Assembly (NCBI RefSeq): GCF_000381025.1
Contig: NZ_KB905819.1
Coordinates: forward strand, 342,602 to 406,601
Direction: 5' to 3'
DNA: 64,000 nucleotides
Source: Streptomyces sulphureus DSM 40104
GTDB lineage: Bacteria; Actinomycetota; Actinomycetes; Streptomycetales; Streptomycetaceae
The translations under genes and the position numbers were made by a program. The notes under the pieces were generated by a model that was given only the letters and a program-made list of their open reading frames with translations, did no database searches and was not told the DNA's origin. This document shows positions 25,974 through 34,460 of the stretch, in pieces; the first letter of the stretch is position 1, and each line of letters begins with the position of its first letter.

Positions 25974-27662
25974 TCAGCCGGGCAGCAGATGGTGTCGGTC
26001 GCCCGTGATGCGGTATGCCAAATGGGGGTGCGCGGTTGACGGGTCGTGGGTGTCGTCCGGGTAGGCCAGGCCGCGTTGCCCGGGGCCTGCGAAGGAGCAC
26101 ACGCCCGCCACACCCCGGTACGGGACGGTCCGCAGGTGCTGTTGGACCGCGCGGTGGTTCCACGGCCGGTCCACACTGGCCCAGGCGGCCGCCAGGGCGT
26201 GCACCAAGTCGTAGTGGACGGCCGCTGCGCCGAGCCCTGGGTCGCCGCCGTAGGAGGCGCGGTAGCGCTGTGCGAACGCGGCAGCCTGCGGGGTGTCGTG
26301 CACCCCGACGATGGTGGACCACACCAGCCCCTGGGACAGCTTGCCCAGCCGCTCGGTGAACCCCGGCGCAGTGGGAGCCCAGGCCGTGTGCACCAGTGTG
26401 CGGGTGCGCAGCGCGACCGTCGTCGTGAGGAAGTCGCGCAGCGCGTGCTCCGGCAACACCGAAAGGAAGACCGCGGCGGGGTCGGCACGCTCCAAACGCT
26501 GCGTGACCGCCTCCCATGCCGTGTGCTGCTCGTCGACGCGCTCCACCAAGGCCAAATCCCATCCGGCCCTCTCCACCGCTCGCGCCAGCCCGTCGACGAA
26601 GACGTCGTCGAAGGTACTGCGGCGCAGCAGCAGCGCCAGCCGCCTGGCGCGCGGACGCCACGCCTGCGAAGCCTCCAGGACGCGCAGCGTGCGCAGGAAC
26701 CCGTACAGATACGCGTTCTCGTCGGCGCACGCCTGGAAGACATGGCTCAGCGTGTGCGGGTCACGGTCGACGGCCGCGGCGAGCGCAGGCGCGATCATCG
26801 AGTGCAGCACCGGTGTCCCCGGTGCTGCCGCACGGGCGACAGCCGAAGGGACCGCGGCGCCCCGGAAGTTGCCCAGCAACACGGCGTTCGCGCCCGCCTC
26901 GGCGAGGGCGCCCACCGCGTGCGCGAGCCGGTCAGCCGTGGCCTCCACCGCCGTGTACCGCACAGCGCGCCCGGCGAGCCCGCGTTCCTCCAGCTCGCGC
27001 AGGGCGAGCAGGGCACCCTGGCGCATCGGCCGCTGGTCCGTCACGCCCGCCGACGAGCCGGCGGGGTAGACGAGGCCCACCGTGATCGGCTGCCTCTCCG
27101 GCCCGGTCCGCGTCGGGACGTTCCACACGGGCGCCTTCAGCAGTTCGGCCAGCGCGGGCGGTAGCACGAGGTCGTCGGTCGGCGCCGGCAGGGTGTGGGC
27201 CCGCAGTGCGGTGATCATCGTGGCGACGGCCGCTCGGGACCTCAGGCCGCTCTTGGCCAGGACGTGCTCCGTGTGCGTGGCGGCGGTACGGCGCGAGCAG
27301 CCCAGCGCGCCCGCGATCTCAGGTGTGGTCAGGCCCCCGGCCATGCACGTGGCCACCTGTAGCTCCCGTCCGGTCAGTCCGAACGGCGGCGTTGCCGGCT
27401 CCGCCTCCAGACGCACTGTGCGCGGCGGGCCAACGGCGCTCTCCACGGTGATCCGCAGCAGCGAGGAGCCGCGGACGTCCAGGAACCCCACCGGTTCGTC
27501 CTCGGCGCGGGACAGAGCCCGGCCCGCGATCTCTTCCAGATGGGGACGGGCGGCGAAGAAGCCGCTGTCGGAGACGTAGCGACGACCGGCCGCGGTGATC
27601 TCCAGGAAGCGGCGCTCGGGCGAAGGAGGAGAGGGCGATGAACGTGCGGTGGTGTCGGGCAT
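25974..27662 (-). CDS. LuxR-type DNA-binding domain fused to a periplasmic-binding-protein-like sensor
   Basis: A 562-residue regulator with an unusual order. An N-terminal segment of about 80 residues is followed by a LuxR/NarL helix-turn-helix (FGLTGRELQVATCMAGGL, EIAGALGCSRRTAATHTEHV). A long C-terminal domain then resembles branched-chain amino acid (Peripla_BP_6) receptors, from ITVGLVYPAGSS through LAEAGANAVLLGNFRGAAVP to VHYDLVHALAAAW. There is no signal peptide or membrane helix, so the sensor domain is cytoplasmic. The start at 27662 (MPDTTARSS) has GGAGAG upstream. It is divergent from the SDR-MHS-C45-deacetylase operon and is the obvious regulator of it. The ligand is probably the operon's substrate. 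Confidence 0.85.
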   Translation of the reverse strand: MPDTTARSSPSPPSPERRFLEITAAGRRYVSDSGFFAARPHLEEIAGRALSRAEDEPVGFLDVRGSSLLRITVESAVGPPRTVRLEAEPATPPFGLTGRELQVATCMAGGLTTPEIAGALGCSRRTAATHTEHVLAKSGLRSRAAVATMITALRAHTLPAPTDDLVLPPALAELLKAPVWNVPTRTGPERQPITVGLVYPAGSSAGVTDQRPMRQGALLALRELEERGLAGRAVRYTAVEATADRLAHAVGALAEAGANAVLLGNFRGAAVPSAVARAAAPGTPVLHSMIAPALAAAVDRDPHTLSHVFQACADENAYLYGFLRTLRVLEASQAWRPRARRLALLLRRSTFDDVFVDGLARAVERAGWDLALVERVDEQHTAWEAVTQRLERADPAAVFLSVLPEHALRDFLTTTVALRTRTLVHTAWAPTAPGFTERLGKLSQGLVWSTIVGVHDTPQAAAFAQRYRASYGGDPGLGAAAVHYDLVHALAAAWASVDRPWNHRAVQQHLRTVPYRGVAGVCSFAGPGQRGLAYPDDTHDPSTAHPHLAYRITGDRHHLLPG

Positions 27663-27908
27663 GAAGGCGTGCTCTCCGGTCCGGCCGGGGGCGGAAGCCG
27701 TCCAGGAAGGTGCCCGGGCCCAGCCACCGCGCATGCTGCTGGGGTCTCCGTCGGCGAGTTTAGGCCGACCTCGGTGCCGCCTCAAGGAAAGCGACTGTCG
27801 GCGACCCGCAGAGCACGCCCGGGCACCGCTGCGCATCGGGCAGATGCCCGATCCCCGCCGCTCGCCCCGCGCCTACGGTGATCCGCACTTCGAAGGGAAG
27901 GATTCGCC

Positions 27909-28637
27909 GTGACGTTGCGCAACAAGGTCGTCGTGGTCACCGGAGCCGCCCGCGGGCTGGGCTCGGCCGTGGCCGACCGCCTCCGGACGGCGGGGGCCCA
28001 CGTGATCCGGGCCGACCTCTCCTTCCCCGGCGACGACTGGCCGGACCGCGTCGCGTTGGACGTGGCCGACGCGGACAGTTGGGAGCGTTTCGCCGCCCGG
28101 GTCCGGGAGCGCGCCGGCCGCCTCGACGTCCTCGTCAACAACGCCGGCATCAGCGCGCGCGCCGATGTGGTCGGCACCGACGACGAGGACTTCGCACACA
28201 TCCTGCGGGTCAACGTGTGGGGCGTGTGGCGCGGGATCAAGACGTTCGCCGATGATCTCGCCGCCACCGGTGGCTGCGTCATCAACGTCGGGTCCATCTA
28301 CGGCGCCACCACCGCCCCTCCGTCGCGGGTGTCCCCCTCGTCCGTCGCGTACCAGGCCGGCAAGGCGGCCGTGCACCAGATCACCAAGGTCGCGGCCGTG
28401 GAACTGGCGCCACGCGGTGTCCGGGTCAACGCCGTCCTTCCCGGGGTCTTCCGCACCGAGCTACTCGCCGACCTTCCGCCCGAAGAGCTCCAAGTCCGCG
28501 TCGGCGGCGCCCCGTTGGGCCGGCCCGGCGAGAGCGCCGAACTGGGGCCGGTGGTGGAACTGCTGGCCGGGCCCGGGGCCTCGTTCGTCACCGGTGCACT
28601 CATCCCCGTGGACGGCGGTTACCTCGCGGCCTCCTGA
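27909..28637 (+). CDS. SDR-family oxidoreductase
   Basis: A 242-residue classical SDR. Visible motifs are TGAARGLG, NNAGISARAD, the active-site Ser in NVGSIYGATT and YQAGKAAVHQ (YxxxK), and the C-terminal TGALIPVDGGY. GTG at 27909 has a GGGAAGG site before it. It is the first gene of a five-gene plus-strand operon, divergent from the LuxR-PBP fusion regulator. Substrate unknown. Confidence 0.85.
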   Translation: MTLRNKVVVVTGAARGLGSAVADRLRTAGAHVIRADLSFPGDDWPDRVALDVADADSWERFAARVRERAGRLDVLVNNAGISARADVVGTDDEDFAHILRVNVWGVWRGIKTFADDLAATGGCVINVGSIYGATTAPPSRVSPSSVAYQAGKAAVHQITKVAAVELAPRGVRVNAVLPGVFRTELLADLPPEELQVRVGGAPLGRPGESAELGPVVELLAGPGASFVTGALIPVDGGYLAAS

Positions 28638-28691
28638 AGGGGGCCTCGTCTCCCGCCAACTCCCTTCCTCAGAACGCTTCCAGGAGGCGTC

Positions 28692-29993
28692 GTGTCAGCA
28701 TCGACGAACGCGGTAAGTGCGCCGCCCACCGCCCTGCGTCAACATCGGCGCGCGCTCGCCGCGAGCAGCGTCGGCAATCTCATGGAGCAGTACGACAACC
28801 TCATCTACGCGTATTCCGCGACCGTTCTCGGTGCGCTGTTCTTCCCCAGCGAGAGCGACGCCGTGGGAGTGCTGTCCACCTTCGCGGTCTTCGCCGTCGG
28901 CTTCTTCGCCCGGCCGCTGGGCACCATCGTCTTCGGGCACATCGGAGACCGCCTTGGCCGCCGTCCCGCCCTGGTCCTGAGCGTCGTGGTGATGGGGTTG
29001 GCCACCGCGTTGATCGGCTGCCTGCCCACCTACGACTCGATCGGTGCCCTCGCCCCCGTCCTGCTGGTCGCCCTGCGCCTGTTCCAGGGCTTCGCGGTAG
29101 CGGGTGAATGGGCCGGCTCGGCCGCCATGCTCGTCGAGTTCGCTCCGCCCGGACGGCGCGGCGTCTTCGGCAGCTTCAACCAGGTGAGCACCGCGGCGGG
29201 CTTCCTCGTCGCAGCGGCCGTCGTCGCCGTCAACTCGGCCGTCTTCAGCGACGAAGCCATGCTCGCCTACGGCTGGCGCGTACCGTTCCTGCTGGGCGGG
29301 GTCACCGCCGCCGTCGCTGTGCTGCTGCGCATGGGCCTCGAGGAGACGCCGGCCTTTGTGCACGACGAGGAGGCCGGTGCCCGCCGCAGCCCGCTGCGGA
29401 CCGCTTTCGCGCAGCAGAAGGCCGCCATGTTCCAGGGCTTCTGCTTCACCGTCGGCTGGACCGTCGCCTACTTCTTCTTCCTCACCTACCTGCCCACCTA
29501 CCTGCGCACCGAGGCCGGTATCGACCCCGGGGTCGTGAACGTCTCCAACCTGGTCGGCACGGGAGTGCTCACCGTCTCCATCGCACTGTTCGGTCTGTGG
29601 TCCGACCGGATCGGCCGCAAGAGGCTCCTACTGGTCGGCTCAGGGGGTTTCGTCGTCCTGTCGTTCCCCGTCATGATGCTGTTCGAGACCGGCCATACCG
29701 CCGCCGTCTACCTCGGGCAGATACTCATCGCGCTGACACTGGCCTGTTTCTCCGGCCCCGGCCCGGCCGCACTGGCCGAGCTCTTTCCCACCTCCGTGCG
29801 GTACTCGGCGCTGGGCATCGGCTACAACTTCTCCGTCATGGCGTTCGGCGGCACCGCCGCCTTCATCGCCTCCGGCATCGTCGCCGCCACCGGCGTCCCG
29901 CTCGCGGTCGCAGCACTGCCCGCCGTGGCCGCCCTCGTCACCTTCCTCACCGTGTGCACCATGCCCGAGTCCTCTCGCTCCCCGCTGCGTTGA
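28692..29993 (+). CDS. MFS transporter, MHS family
   Basis: A 433-residue, 12-helix transporter. SSVGNLMEQYDNLIYAYSA, RPLGTIVFGHIGDRLGRRPA, FAVAGEWAGSAAMLVEFAP and ELFPTSVRYSALGIGYNFS are MHS-family motifs; the usual EWYD in helix 1 is EQYD here. It is a second MHS carrier in this window and only distantly similar to the one at 18235-19611. GTG at 28692 follows AGGAGG. It probably takes up the amide- or imide-type substrate of the downstream hydrolases. Confidence 0.88.
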   Translation: MSASTNAVSAPPTALRQHRRALAASSVGNLMEQYDNLIYAYSATVLGALFFPSESDAVGVLSTFAVFAVGFFARPLGTIVFGHIGDRLGRRPALVLSVVVMGLATALIGCLPTYDSIGALAPVLLVALRLFQGFAVAGEWAGSAAMLVEFAPPGRRGVFGSFNQVSTAAGFLVAAAVVAVNSAVFSDEAMLAYGWRVPFLLGGVTAAVAVLLRMGLEETPAFVHDEEAGARRSPLRTAFAQQKAAMFQGFCFTVGWTVAYFFFLTYLPTYLRTEAGIDPGVVNVSNLVGTGVLTVSIALFGLWSDRIGRKRLLLVGSGGFVVLSFPVMMLFETGHTAAVYLGQILIALTLACFSGPGPAALAELFPTSVRYSALGIGYNFSVMAFGGTAAFIASGIVAATGVPLAVAALPAVAALVTFLTVCTMPESSRSPLR

Positions 29994-30007
29994 AAGGAAC
30001 CCGCGCC

Positions 30008-31150
30008 ATGACCACCCGCCCCGCCCTGATCGCCGTCCAAGGCGACCACCACGACATGGGCGAGCAGCTCGGCTCGCGCACCGCTGACATGATCGCCCGC
30101 AACCTGGACGCCTACCGCGCACGCTTCCGCGGCCAGGCCGGTCTCGACGACGCGGACGTCGACCGCTGGGGACGCCGCTACTACGAGGTGGCCCGCGCCT
30201 ACGACCCGGACATCGCGGCCATGCTAGAGGGCATGGCCGTCGGCTCCGGACAGAGCGTCCACCGGCTCGCCGCGCTCAACGCACGCACCGAACTCCTCTA
30301 CGGCACCGGCTACCGCGACGAAGGCTGCACCTCGCTCTCCGTGCTGCCGACCCAGACGGCCGACGGCCACACTCTGCTCGCCCAGAACTGGGACTGGCAT
30401 CCCGAACAGGCCGACGTGACCTTCCTGCTCGCCACCCGTGACACCACCGGGTTCACCGTGCTGTCGCTGACCGAGGCGGGCATGCTCGCCAAGAGCGGCC
30501 TGAACTCCGCCGGACTCGGCATCTGCGCCAACCTACTCGTCTCCGACCGCGACACCGGCGGCGACGGAGTTCCCTACCACTTCCTGCTGCGCGGCGCGTT
30601 GAACGCGCCGACCATGTCCAAGGCGCACCGCAAACTGCTGCCGGTGAAGCGCATCTCCTCGGGCAACATCATGCTCGCCGACGCCGCGGGCGAAGCCGTC
30701 GACTTCGAACTCGCACCCGACGTCTTCGCGACCCTGCTGCCCGAGGACGGCCTGCTGACCCACGCCAACCACTTCCTGGCCGACCTGCCGCTGACCGACC
30801 TGAAGGGCGCCACCAGCGCGCTCACCCAGCTCCGTCCCAGCCGCGCCCGGCACTTGCTCGCCCCCGCGGCGGCCGCCGGCACCGTGCGTCCCGCCGACGT
30901 CGTCGCGGTCCTTCGGGACGACTGGTCCCACCCGGACGGCATCTGCCGCTACCCCGATGCCGACGTACCCCTCGCCGACCAGGTCAGCACCGTCTACTCC
31001 GTGGTCATGGACCTCAACGCGCGGACCCTCTGGATCGCGCCCGGCCCGCCCCGCGAACACGCCTACATCCGGTGGGACCTGGACACCCTCTTCGACCACG
31101 GCGCCGAACCCGCCGTCGACTTCCGCCCGGAGGCGCCCGCCGATGCCTGA
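30008..31150 (+). CDS. C45-family autoproteolytic acyltransferase/hydrolase
   Basis: A 380-residue protein of peptidase family C45 (penicillin acyl-CoA:6-APA acyltransferase-like Ntn hydrolases). The likely self-cleavage site is G106-C107 in DEGCTSLSVL, with C107 becoming the N-terminal nucleophile. The AQNWDW segment (about 125-130) and LAKSGLNSAGLGICANLL match the family core. There is no signal peptide, so it is cytosolic. It begins 14 bp after the transporter and overlaps the next gene by 8 bp. It probably hydrolyses or transfers an acyl amide; the substrate is unknown. Confidence 0.82.
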   Translation: MTTRPALIAVQGDHHDMGEQLGSRTADMIARNLDAYRARFRGQAGLDDADVDRWGRRYYEVARAYDPDIAAMLEGMAVGSGQSVHRLAALNARTELLYGTGYRDEGCTSLSVLPTQTADGHTLLAQNWDWHPEQADVTFLLATRDTTGFTVLSLTEAGMLAKSGLNSAGLGICANLLVSDRDTGGDGVPYHFLLRGALNAPTMSKAHRKLLPVKRISSGNIMLADAAGEAVDFELAPDVFATLLPEDGLLTHANHFLADLPLTDLKGATSALTQLRPSRARHLLAPAAAAGTVRPADVVAVLRDDWSHPDGICRYPDADVPLADQVSTVYSVVMDLNARTLWIAPGPPREHAYIRWDLDTLFDHGAEPAVDFRPEAPADA

Positions 31151-31988
31151 ACGAGGAACCGTCTGCCTCACCTTCGACTTCGACGCCGTATCGCTGTGGG
31201 CCGCCCGCGCGATGACGACTCCCGGGCCCGTCTCCCGCGGCGAGTTCGGCGCGTACGCCGTACCCCGCATCCTGCGCCTGCTGGACACCTACGGCATCAC
31301 CTCCACGTTCTTCGTGCCGGGGCACACCATCGAGACCTACCCTCAGCAGTGCCGCGCCGTCCACGCCGCGGGCCACGAGATCGGCCTCCACGGCTATCTG
31401 CACGAACCGGTTTCCACGCTCGACCGCGCGGCGGAACTGGCCGTGCTGCGCCGCTCGTCCGCCCTCGTCGAAGAGCTCACCGGGGCTCCGCCCGCGGGCC
31501 ACCGCACCCCCAGCTTCGACTTCACCCCGCACACCGTCGACCTGCTGGAGGAGATCGGCGTCGCCTACGACTCCTCGCTGATGGGCACCGACAGTGAGCC
31601 CTACCTGGCCCGTACCGGCGACTGCCACGACCCGGACGGCCCCTACGTCTTCGGCCGGCCCAGCAGGATCGTCGAGCTGCCGGTGTCCTGGACTCTGGAC
31701 GACTATCCGCACCTGGAGTTCGTGCGCACGGGCAGCATGGTGATGCCTGGCCTGCAGGACCCGCACGCGATGTTCGCCCGCTTTCTGGGCGACGTGCGCT
31801 GGATGGTGCGCAACGAGCCGGACGGCGTTCTGACCGTCACTCTGCATCCGCAGGCCATCGGCCGCGGCGACCGCATGCTCGCTCTGGAGGAGTTCATCCG
31901 GCAGTGCCGAGAGCTGGGTGTCCGCTTCGCCGCCTGTGCCGACGTTGCCCGGCAATACGGTCCGGCGCTGCTGGCGGCGGTCCGATGA
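31143..31988 (+). CDS. Polysaccharide-deacetylase-fold hydrolase (PuuE/HpPgdA/imidase-like)
   Basis: A 281-residue NodB-fold carbohydrate esterase family 4-like hydrolase. The metal site reads TFDFD (D12, D14) and GHEIGLHGYLHE (H83, H87). The pattern of a long first loop and HGYLHE is that of the PuuE (allantoinase-like), HpPgdA and cyclic imide hydrolase subgroup rather than of secreted peptidoglycan deacetylases. It lacks a signal peptide, so its substrate is intracellular. The ATG overlaps the C45 gene by 8 bp and its stop overlaps the next start. A linear or cyclic amide substrate is likely. Confidence 0.8.
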   Translation: MPERGTVCLTFDFDAVSLWAARAMTTPGPVSRGEFGAYAVPRILRLLDTYGITSTFFVPGHTIETYPQQCRAVHAAGHEIGLHGYLHEPVSTLDRAAELAVLRRSSALVEELTGAPPAGHRTPSFDFTPHTVDLLEEIGVAYDSSLMGTDSEPYLARTGDCHDPDGPYVFGRPSRIVELPVSWTLDDYPHLEFVRTGSMVMPGLQDPHAMFARFLGDVRWMVRNEPDGVLTVTLHPQAIGRGDRMLALEEFIRQCRELGVRFAACADVARQYGPALLAAVR

Positions 31989-32710
31989 CCGGGGCGCCCG
32001 CGCGGACCCTGCTGTTGGGAGCCGACGGAGGCATCGGTCGGGCCGTCCGTGACCGCCTGGAAGCACACGGCTCGTACGTCAGCGGTGCCGGACAGGACGA
32101 CGTCGACTTGGCACAGCCCGGCGTTGCCGCTCCCTTCGTCCGTGCCGCCTGGGCCGACGCCGGTGGCTTCGACGCGCTGGTGCACTGCGCCGGCCTTTAT
32201 CCGGCCCATCACGCGCTGGACACGAGCGAGGACGTCTTCGACCGGTTGCTGGCAGTGAACGCCCGCTCGGCGCTGATGGCGGGCGCCGAGTTCGCTCGGC
32301 TCTGCGCGGCCGACGGACGCAGCGGCTCCATGGTGTTCGTCTCCAGCGGCGCCGCGCGTCGCGCTCGTCCCGGCACCACCGCGTACGCCGCTTCCAAGGC
32401 GGCGTTGGAGGCGGTAGTGCGCGGTCTCGCCCTGGAGACCGCACCGCTCGGGGTGCGCTGCAACGCCGTCGCGCCCGGATTCGTCGACGTCCGCTCCACG
32501 CTGAGCCCGGTGCCTCGGGAGTACGTCGAGGCAGTGTCTGCCGCCAGCCCCCAGGGGCGCGTCGCCCGAGCCGGCGACATCGTGCCCGCCATCACGTGGC
32601 TGCTGAGCGAGGACGCGGCATGGATCACCGGGCAGAGCATCCCGGTCGACGGCGGCGACAGCATCGGTTCCGCCACCGCGGCCAACTGGCTGACGTCGGA
32701 CACCTCCTGA
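31985..32710 (+). CDS. SDR-family oxidoreductase
   Basis: A 241-residue SDR with some divergence. The cofactor loop is LLGADGGIGRAV in place of TGxxxGIG, followed by HCAGLYP in place of NNAG. The active site is intact: VFVSSGAARRARPGTTAYAASK supplies Ser and YxxxK (Tyr and Lys three apart), and it ends in TGQSIPVDGG. Its ATG overlaps the deacetylase-fold gene (ATGA). It is the last gene of the operon and would act on an alcohol or ketone product released by the hydrolases. Confidence 0.82.
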   Translation: MTGAPARTLLLGADGGIGRAVRDRLEAHGSYVSGAGQDDVDLAQPGVAAPFVRAAWADAGGFDALVHCAGLYPAHHALDTSEDVFDRLLAVNARSALMAGAEFARLCAADGRSGSMVFVSSGAARRARPGTTAYAASKAALEAVVRGLALETAPLGVRCNAVAPGFVDVRSTLSPVPREYVEAVSAASPQGRVARAGDIVPAITWLLSEDAAWITGQSIPVDGGDSIGSATAANWLTSDTS

Positions 32711-33054
32711 GGCACCGGGAGCCGGGCCCGCGCCGGTGCGCAGAGTCCTTGGAGACGTTCCCGACCTGTTCGCTCGTGGCGTTCCGCGCCGGACTGGCGG
32801 CCTTGCGGGCGGCGGCGTGGCCGGGAACGTCGTCGGGGGAGGTGGACTCCTCGGTCCGGATCGGGGCGGTAGTTGCACCCCTCGGCGCCGACGGGGAAGC
32901 CGTCCGTCAAGTTCCCGCGCGCAGCGTGCTGTTGGCGGTCGCAGCTCCGCTCGATCTCCTGCACGGGGTGCGGGTACCGCGGCTGCGGTGTGCGGGGCCG
33001 GCGTCCTCTCCGCTCAGCGGCGAGTCCGCCGGTCACGGCCGCCTCTGCCTTCCG
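32711..33054. other. Convergent intergenic region with weak terminator hairpin
   Basis: 344 bp between the SDR and the convergent F420-type oxidoreductase. A 7-bp stem, GCACCGG (32712-32718) with CCGGTGC (32733-32739), directly follows the SDR stop and may end the operon transcript. No gene was recognised. Confidence 0.4.
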
Positions 33055-34032
33055 TCAGCCGGAGGACGGGGTGAGCGCACGCAGGCGCTGGTGCAGTTCC
33101 CGCTGGTAGAAGTCGAAGAACCCGTCCGGGTCGGGCCCGCTGTTCTGCAGCACCAGCCGGTCGAAGCCGGCATCGACGAAGGGCTGCGTGACTTCGACGT
33201 AGCGTGCCGGGTCCGGGCCGCACGCGAACTGGGCGAGGATGTCCTGCTGGGTGACGGTGGTCGTGGCTGCCGCGAAGTTGACCGGGTTGGGCAGCTCGCT
33301 CATCACTTTCCACCCGCCGACCGCCCACCGAGACGTCTTCAGTGCCGCCTGAGCAGCCGTCTCCTCGTCAGCGGCCCAGGCCATGGGCACTTCGGCGTAG
33401 CGCGGTCCGTCGCCTCCGGCCGTCCGGTAAGCGCCGACGATCTCCGTCTTGGGCTCGGTCGCGAAGAGACCGTCACCCAGCTCCGCGGCGATGCGAGCGG
33501 AGAGCGGACCGCTGGAGGCCACCGCGATGAGCGGCAGCTTCTCCGGCAGGTCGAACACCCGGGCATCGTCCAAGTGCAGGTACTGACCGCGGTAAGACCG
33601 GTATCCGCCTTTCCAGAGCAGCCGGATGATCTGCAGTGCTTCCCGCAGTCGGGCGTGGCGCTCCGGCACGGAGTTCGGGAACCCCTGGCCGACGACATGC
33701 TCGTTGAGCCGTTCACCCGCCCCCACACCGAGAGTGAACCGACCGCCCGAGACGAGGGCCAGCGTCGCGGCCGCCTGCGCGATGATCGCCGGGTGATAGC
33801 GCACCGTCGGACACGTCACGCCGGTGGTCAGCCCGATGCGCTCGGTCTTCGCAGCGACCACCCCGAACACCGTCCATGTGAACGACGAATGCCCCTGGGT
33901 CTCGAGCCAGGGATGATAGTGATCGCTCATCTCCACGAAATCGAACCCGGCCTGCTCGGCGAGCACGGCCTGCCGGACCAATTCGTCAGGCCCGAACGCC
34001 TCCGTGAACAGCTTGTATCCGATCTGCACCAT
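33055..34032 (-). CDS. F420-dependent LLM-class oxidoreductase
   Basis: A 325-residue luciferase-like monooxygenase-fold protein of the F420-dependent group (FGD1-like). It begins IGYKLFTEAFGPDELVRQAV and has EMSDHYHPWLETQGHSSF, then VTCPTVRYHPAIIAQAAATL and SGGRFTLGVGAGERLNEHV, all diagnostic of F420-dependent glucose-6-phosphate dehydrogenase relatives. ENVL-type loops end in LVLQNSGPDPDGFFDFY. It is a single gene with no operon partner. Substrate unknown; many such enzymes in actinomycetes reduce enones or oxidise alcohols. Confidence 0.88.
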   Translation of the reverse strand: MVQIGYKLFTEAFGPDELVRQAVLAEQAGFDFVEMSDHYHPWLETQGHSSFTWTVFGVVAAKTERIGLTTGVTCPTVRYHPAIIAQAAATLALVSGGRFTLGVGAGERLNEHVVGQGFPNSVPERHARLREALQIIRLLWKGGYRSYRGQYLHLDDARVFDLPEKLPLIAVASSGPLSARIAAELGDGLFATEPKTEIVGAYRTAGGDGPRYAEVPMAWAADEETAAQAALKTSRWAVGGWKVMSELPNPVNFAAATTTVTQQDILAQFACGPDPARYVEVTQPFVDAGFDRLVLQNSGPDPDGFFDFYQRELHQRLRALTPSSG

Positions 34033-34460
34033 TTCCTCGTTCCCGCCGAAGCTGTCGGCCCGCGCCGGTCGACGTCCGCTCCGCAGGCAACCGGCCTCAG
34101 CGGCACCCCGGCGAGCAGTCGATCGGAGAAGATCACGCAGACACTGGCAGGCGAGCGGCGGGACACGGCGCTGCCACGTCGACGGGGGGCCATTACGTCA
34201 CCGGATGGGCGTTGCCGCGACCCTCGTGCGGGGTACGGCCGCCGTCGGTCGGGGACGAATACGCGTCGTCGGCCGCGCGGGACCGGCTCCGGCAGGCCGA
34301 GTCCAGCGGCCGCCGCACGTTGAGGACGACAGTGACGGCCGAGCGGAGAGGGCAGTGGTTCCCGCGCGCCGAGGGCTGCTTCGACTGGCTGCAAGGACCG
34401 GACATCCGGTGCGTGAACTCCCACGCCCAGATCGGTCCTCGGGCTGCGGGCTGCCGCGGT
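34033..34460. other. Intergenic region, nothing recognised
   Basis: 428 bp between two minus-strand genes. It contains short open frames on both strands but none that resembles a known family. The promoter for the F420-type gene should lie at its left end. Confidence 0.4.
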
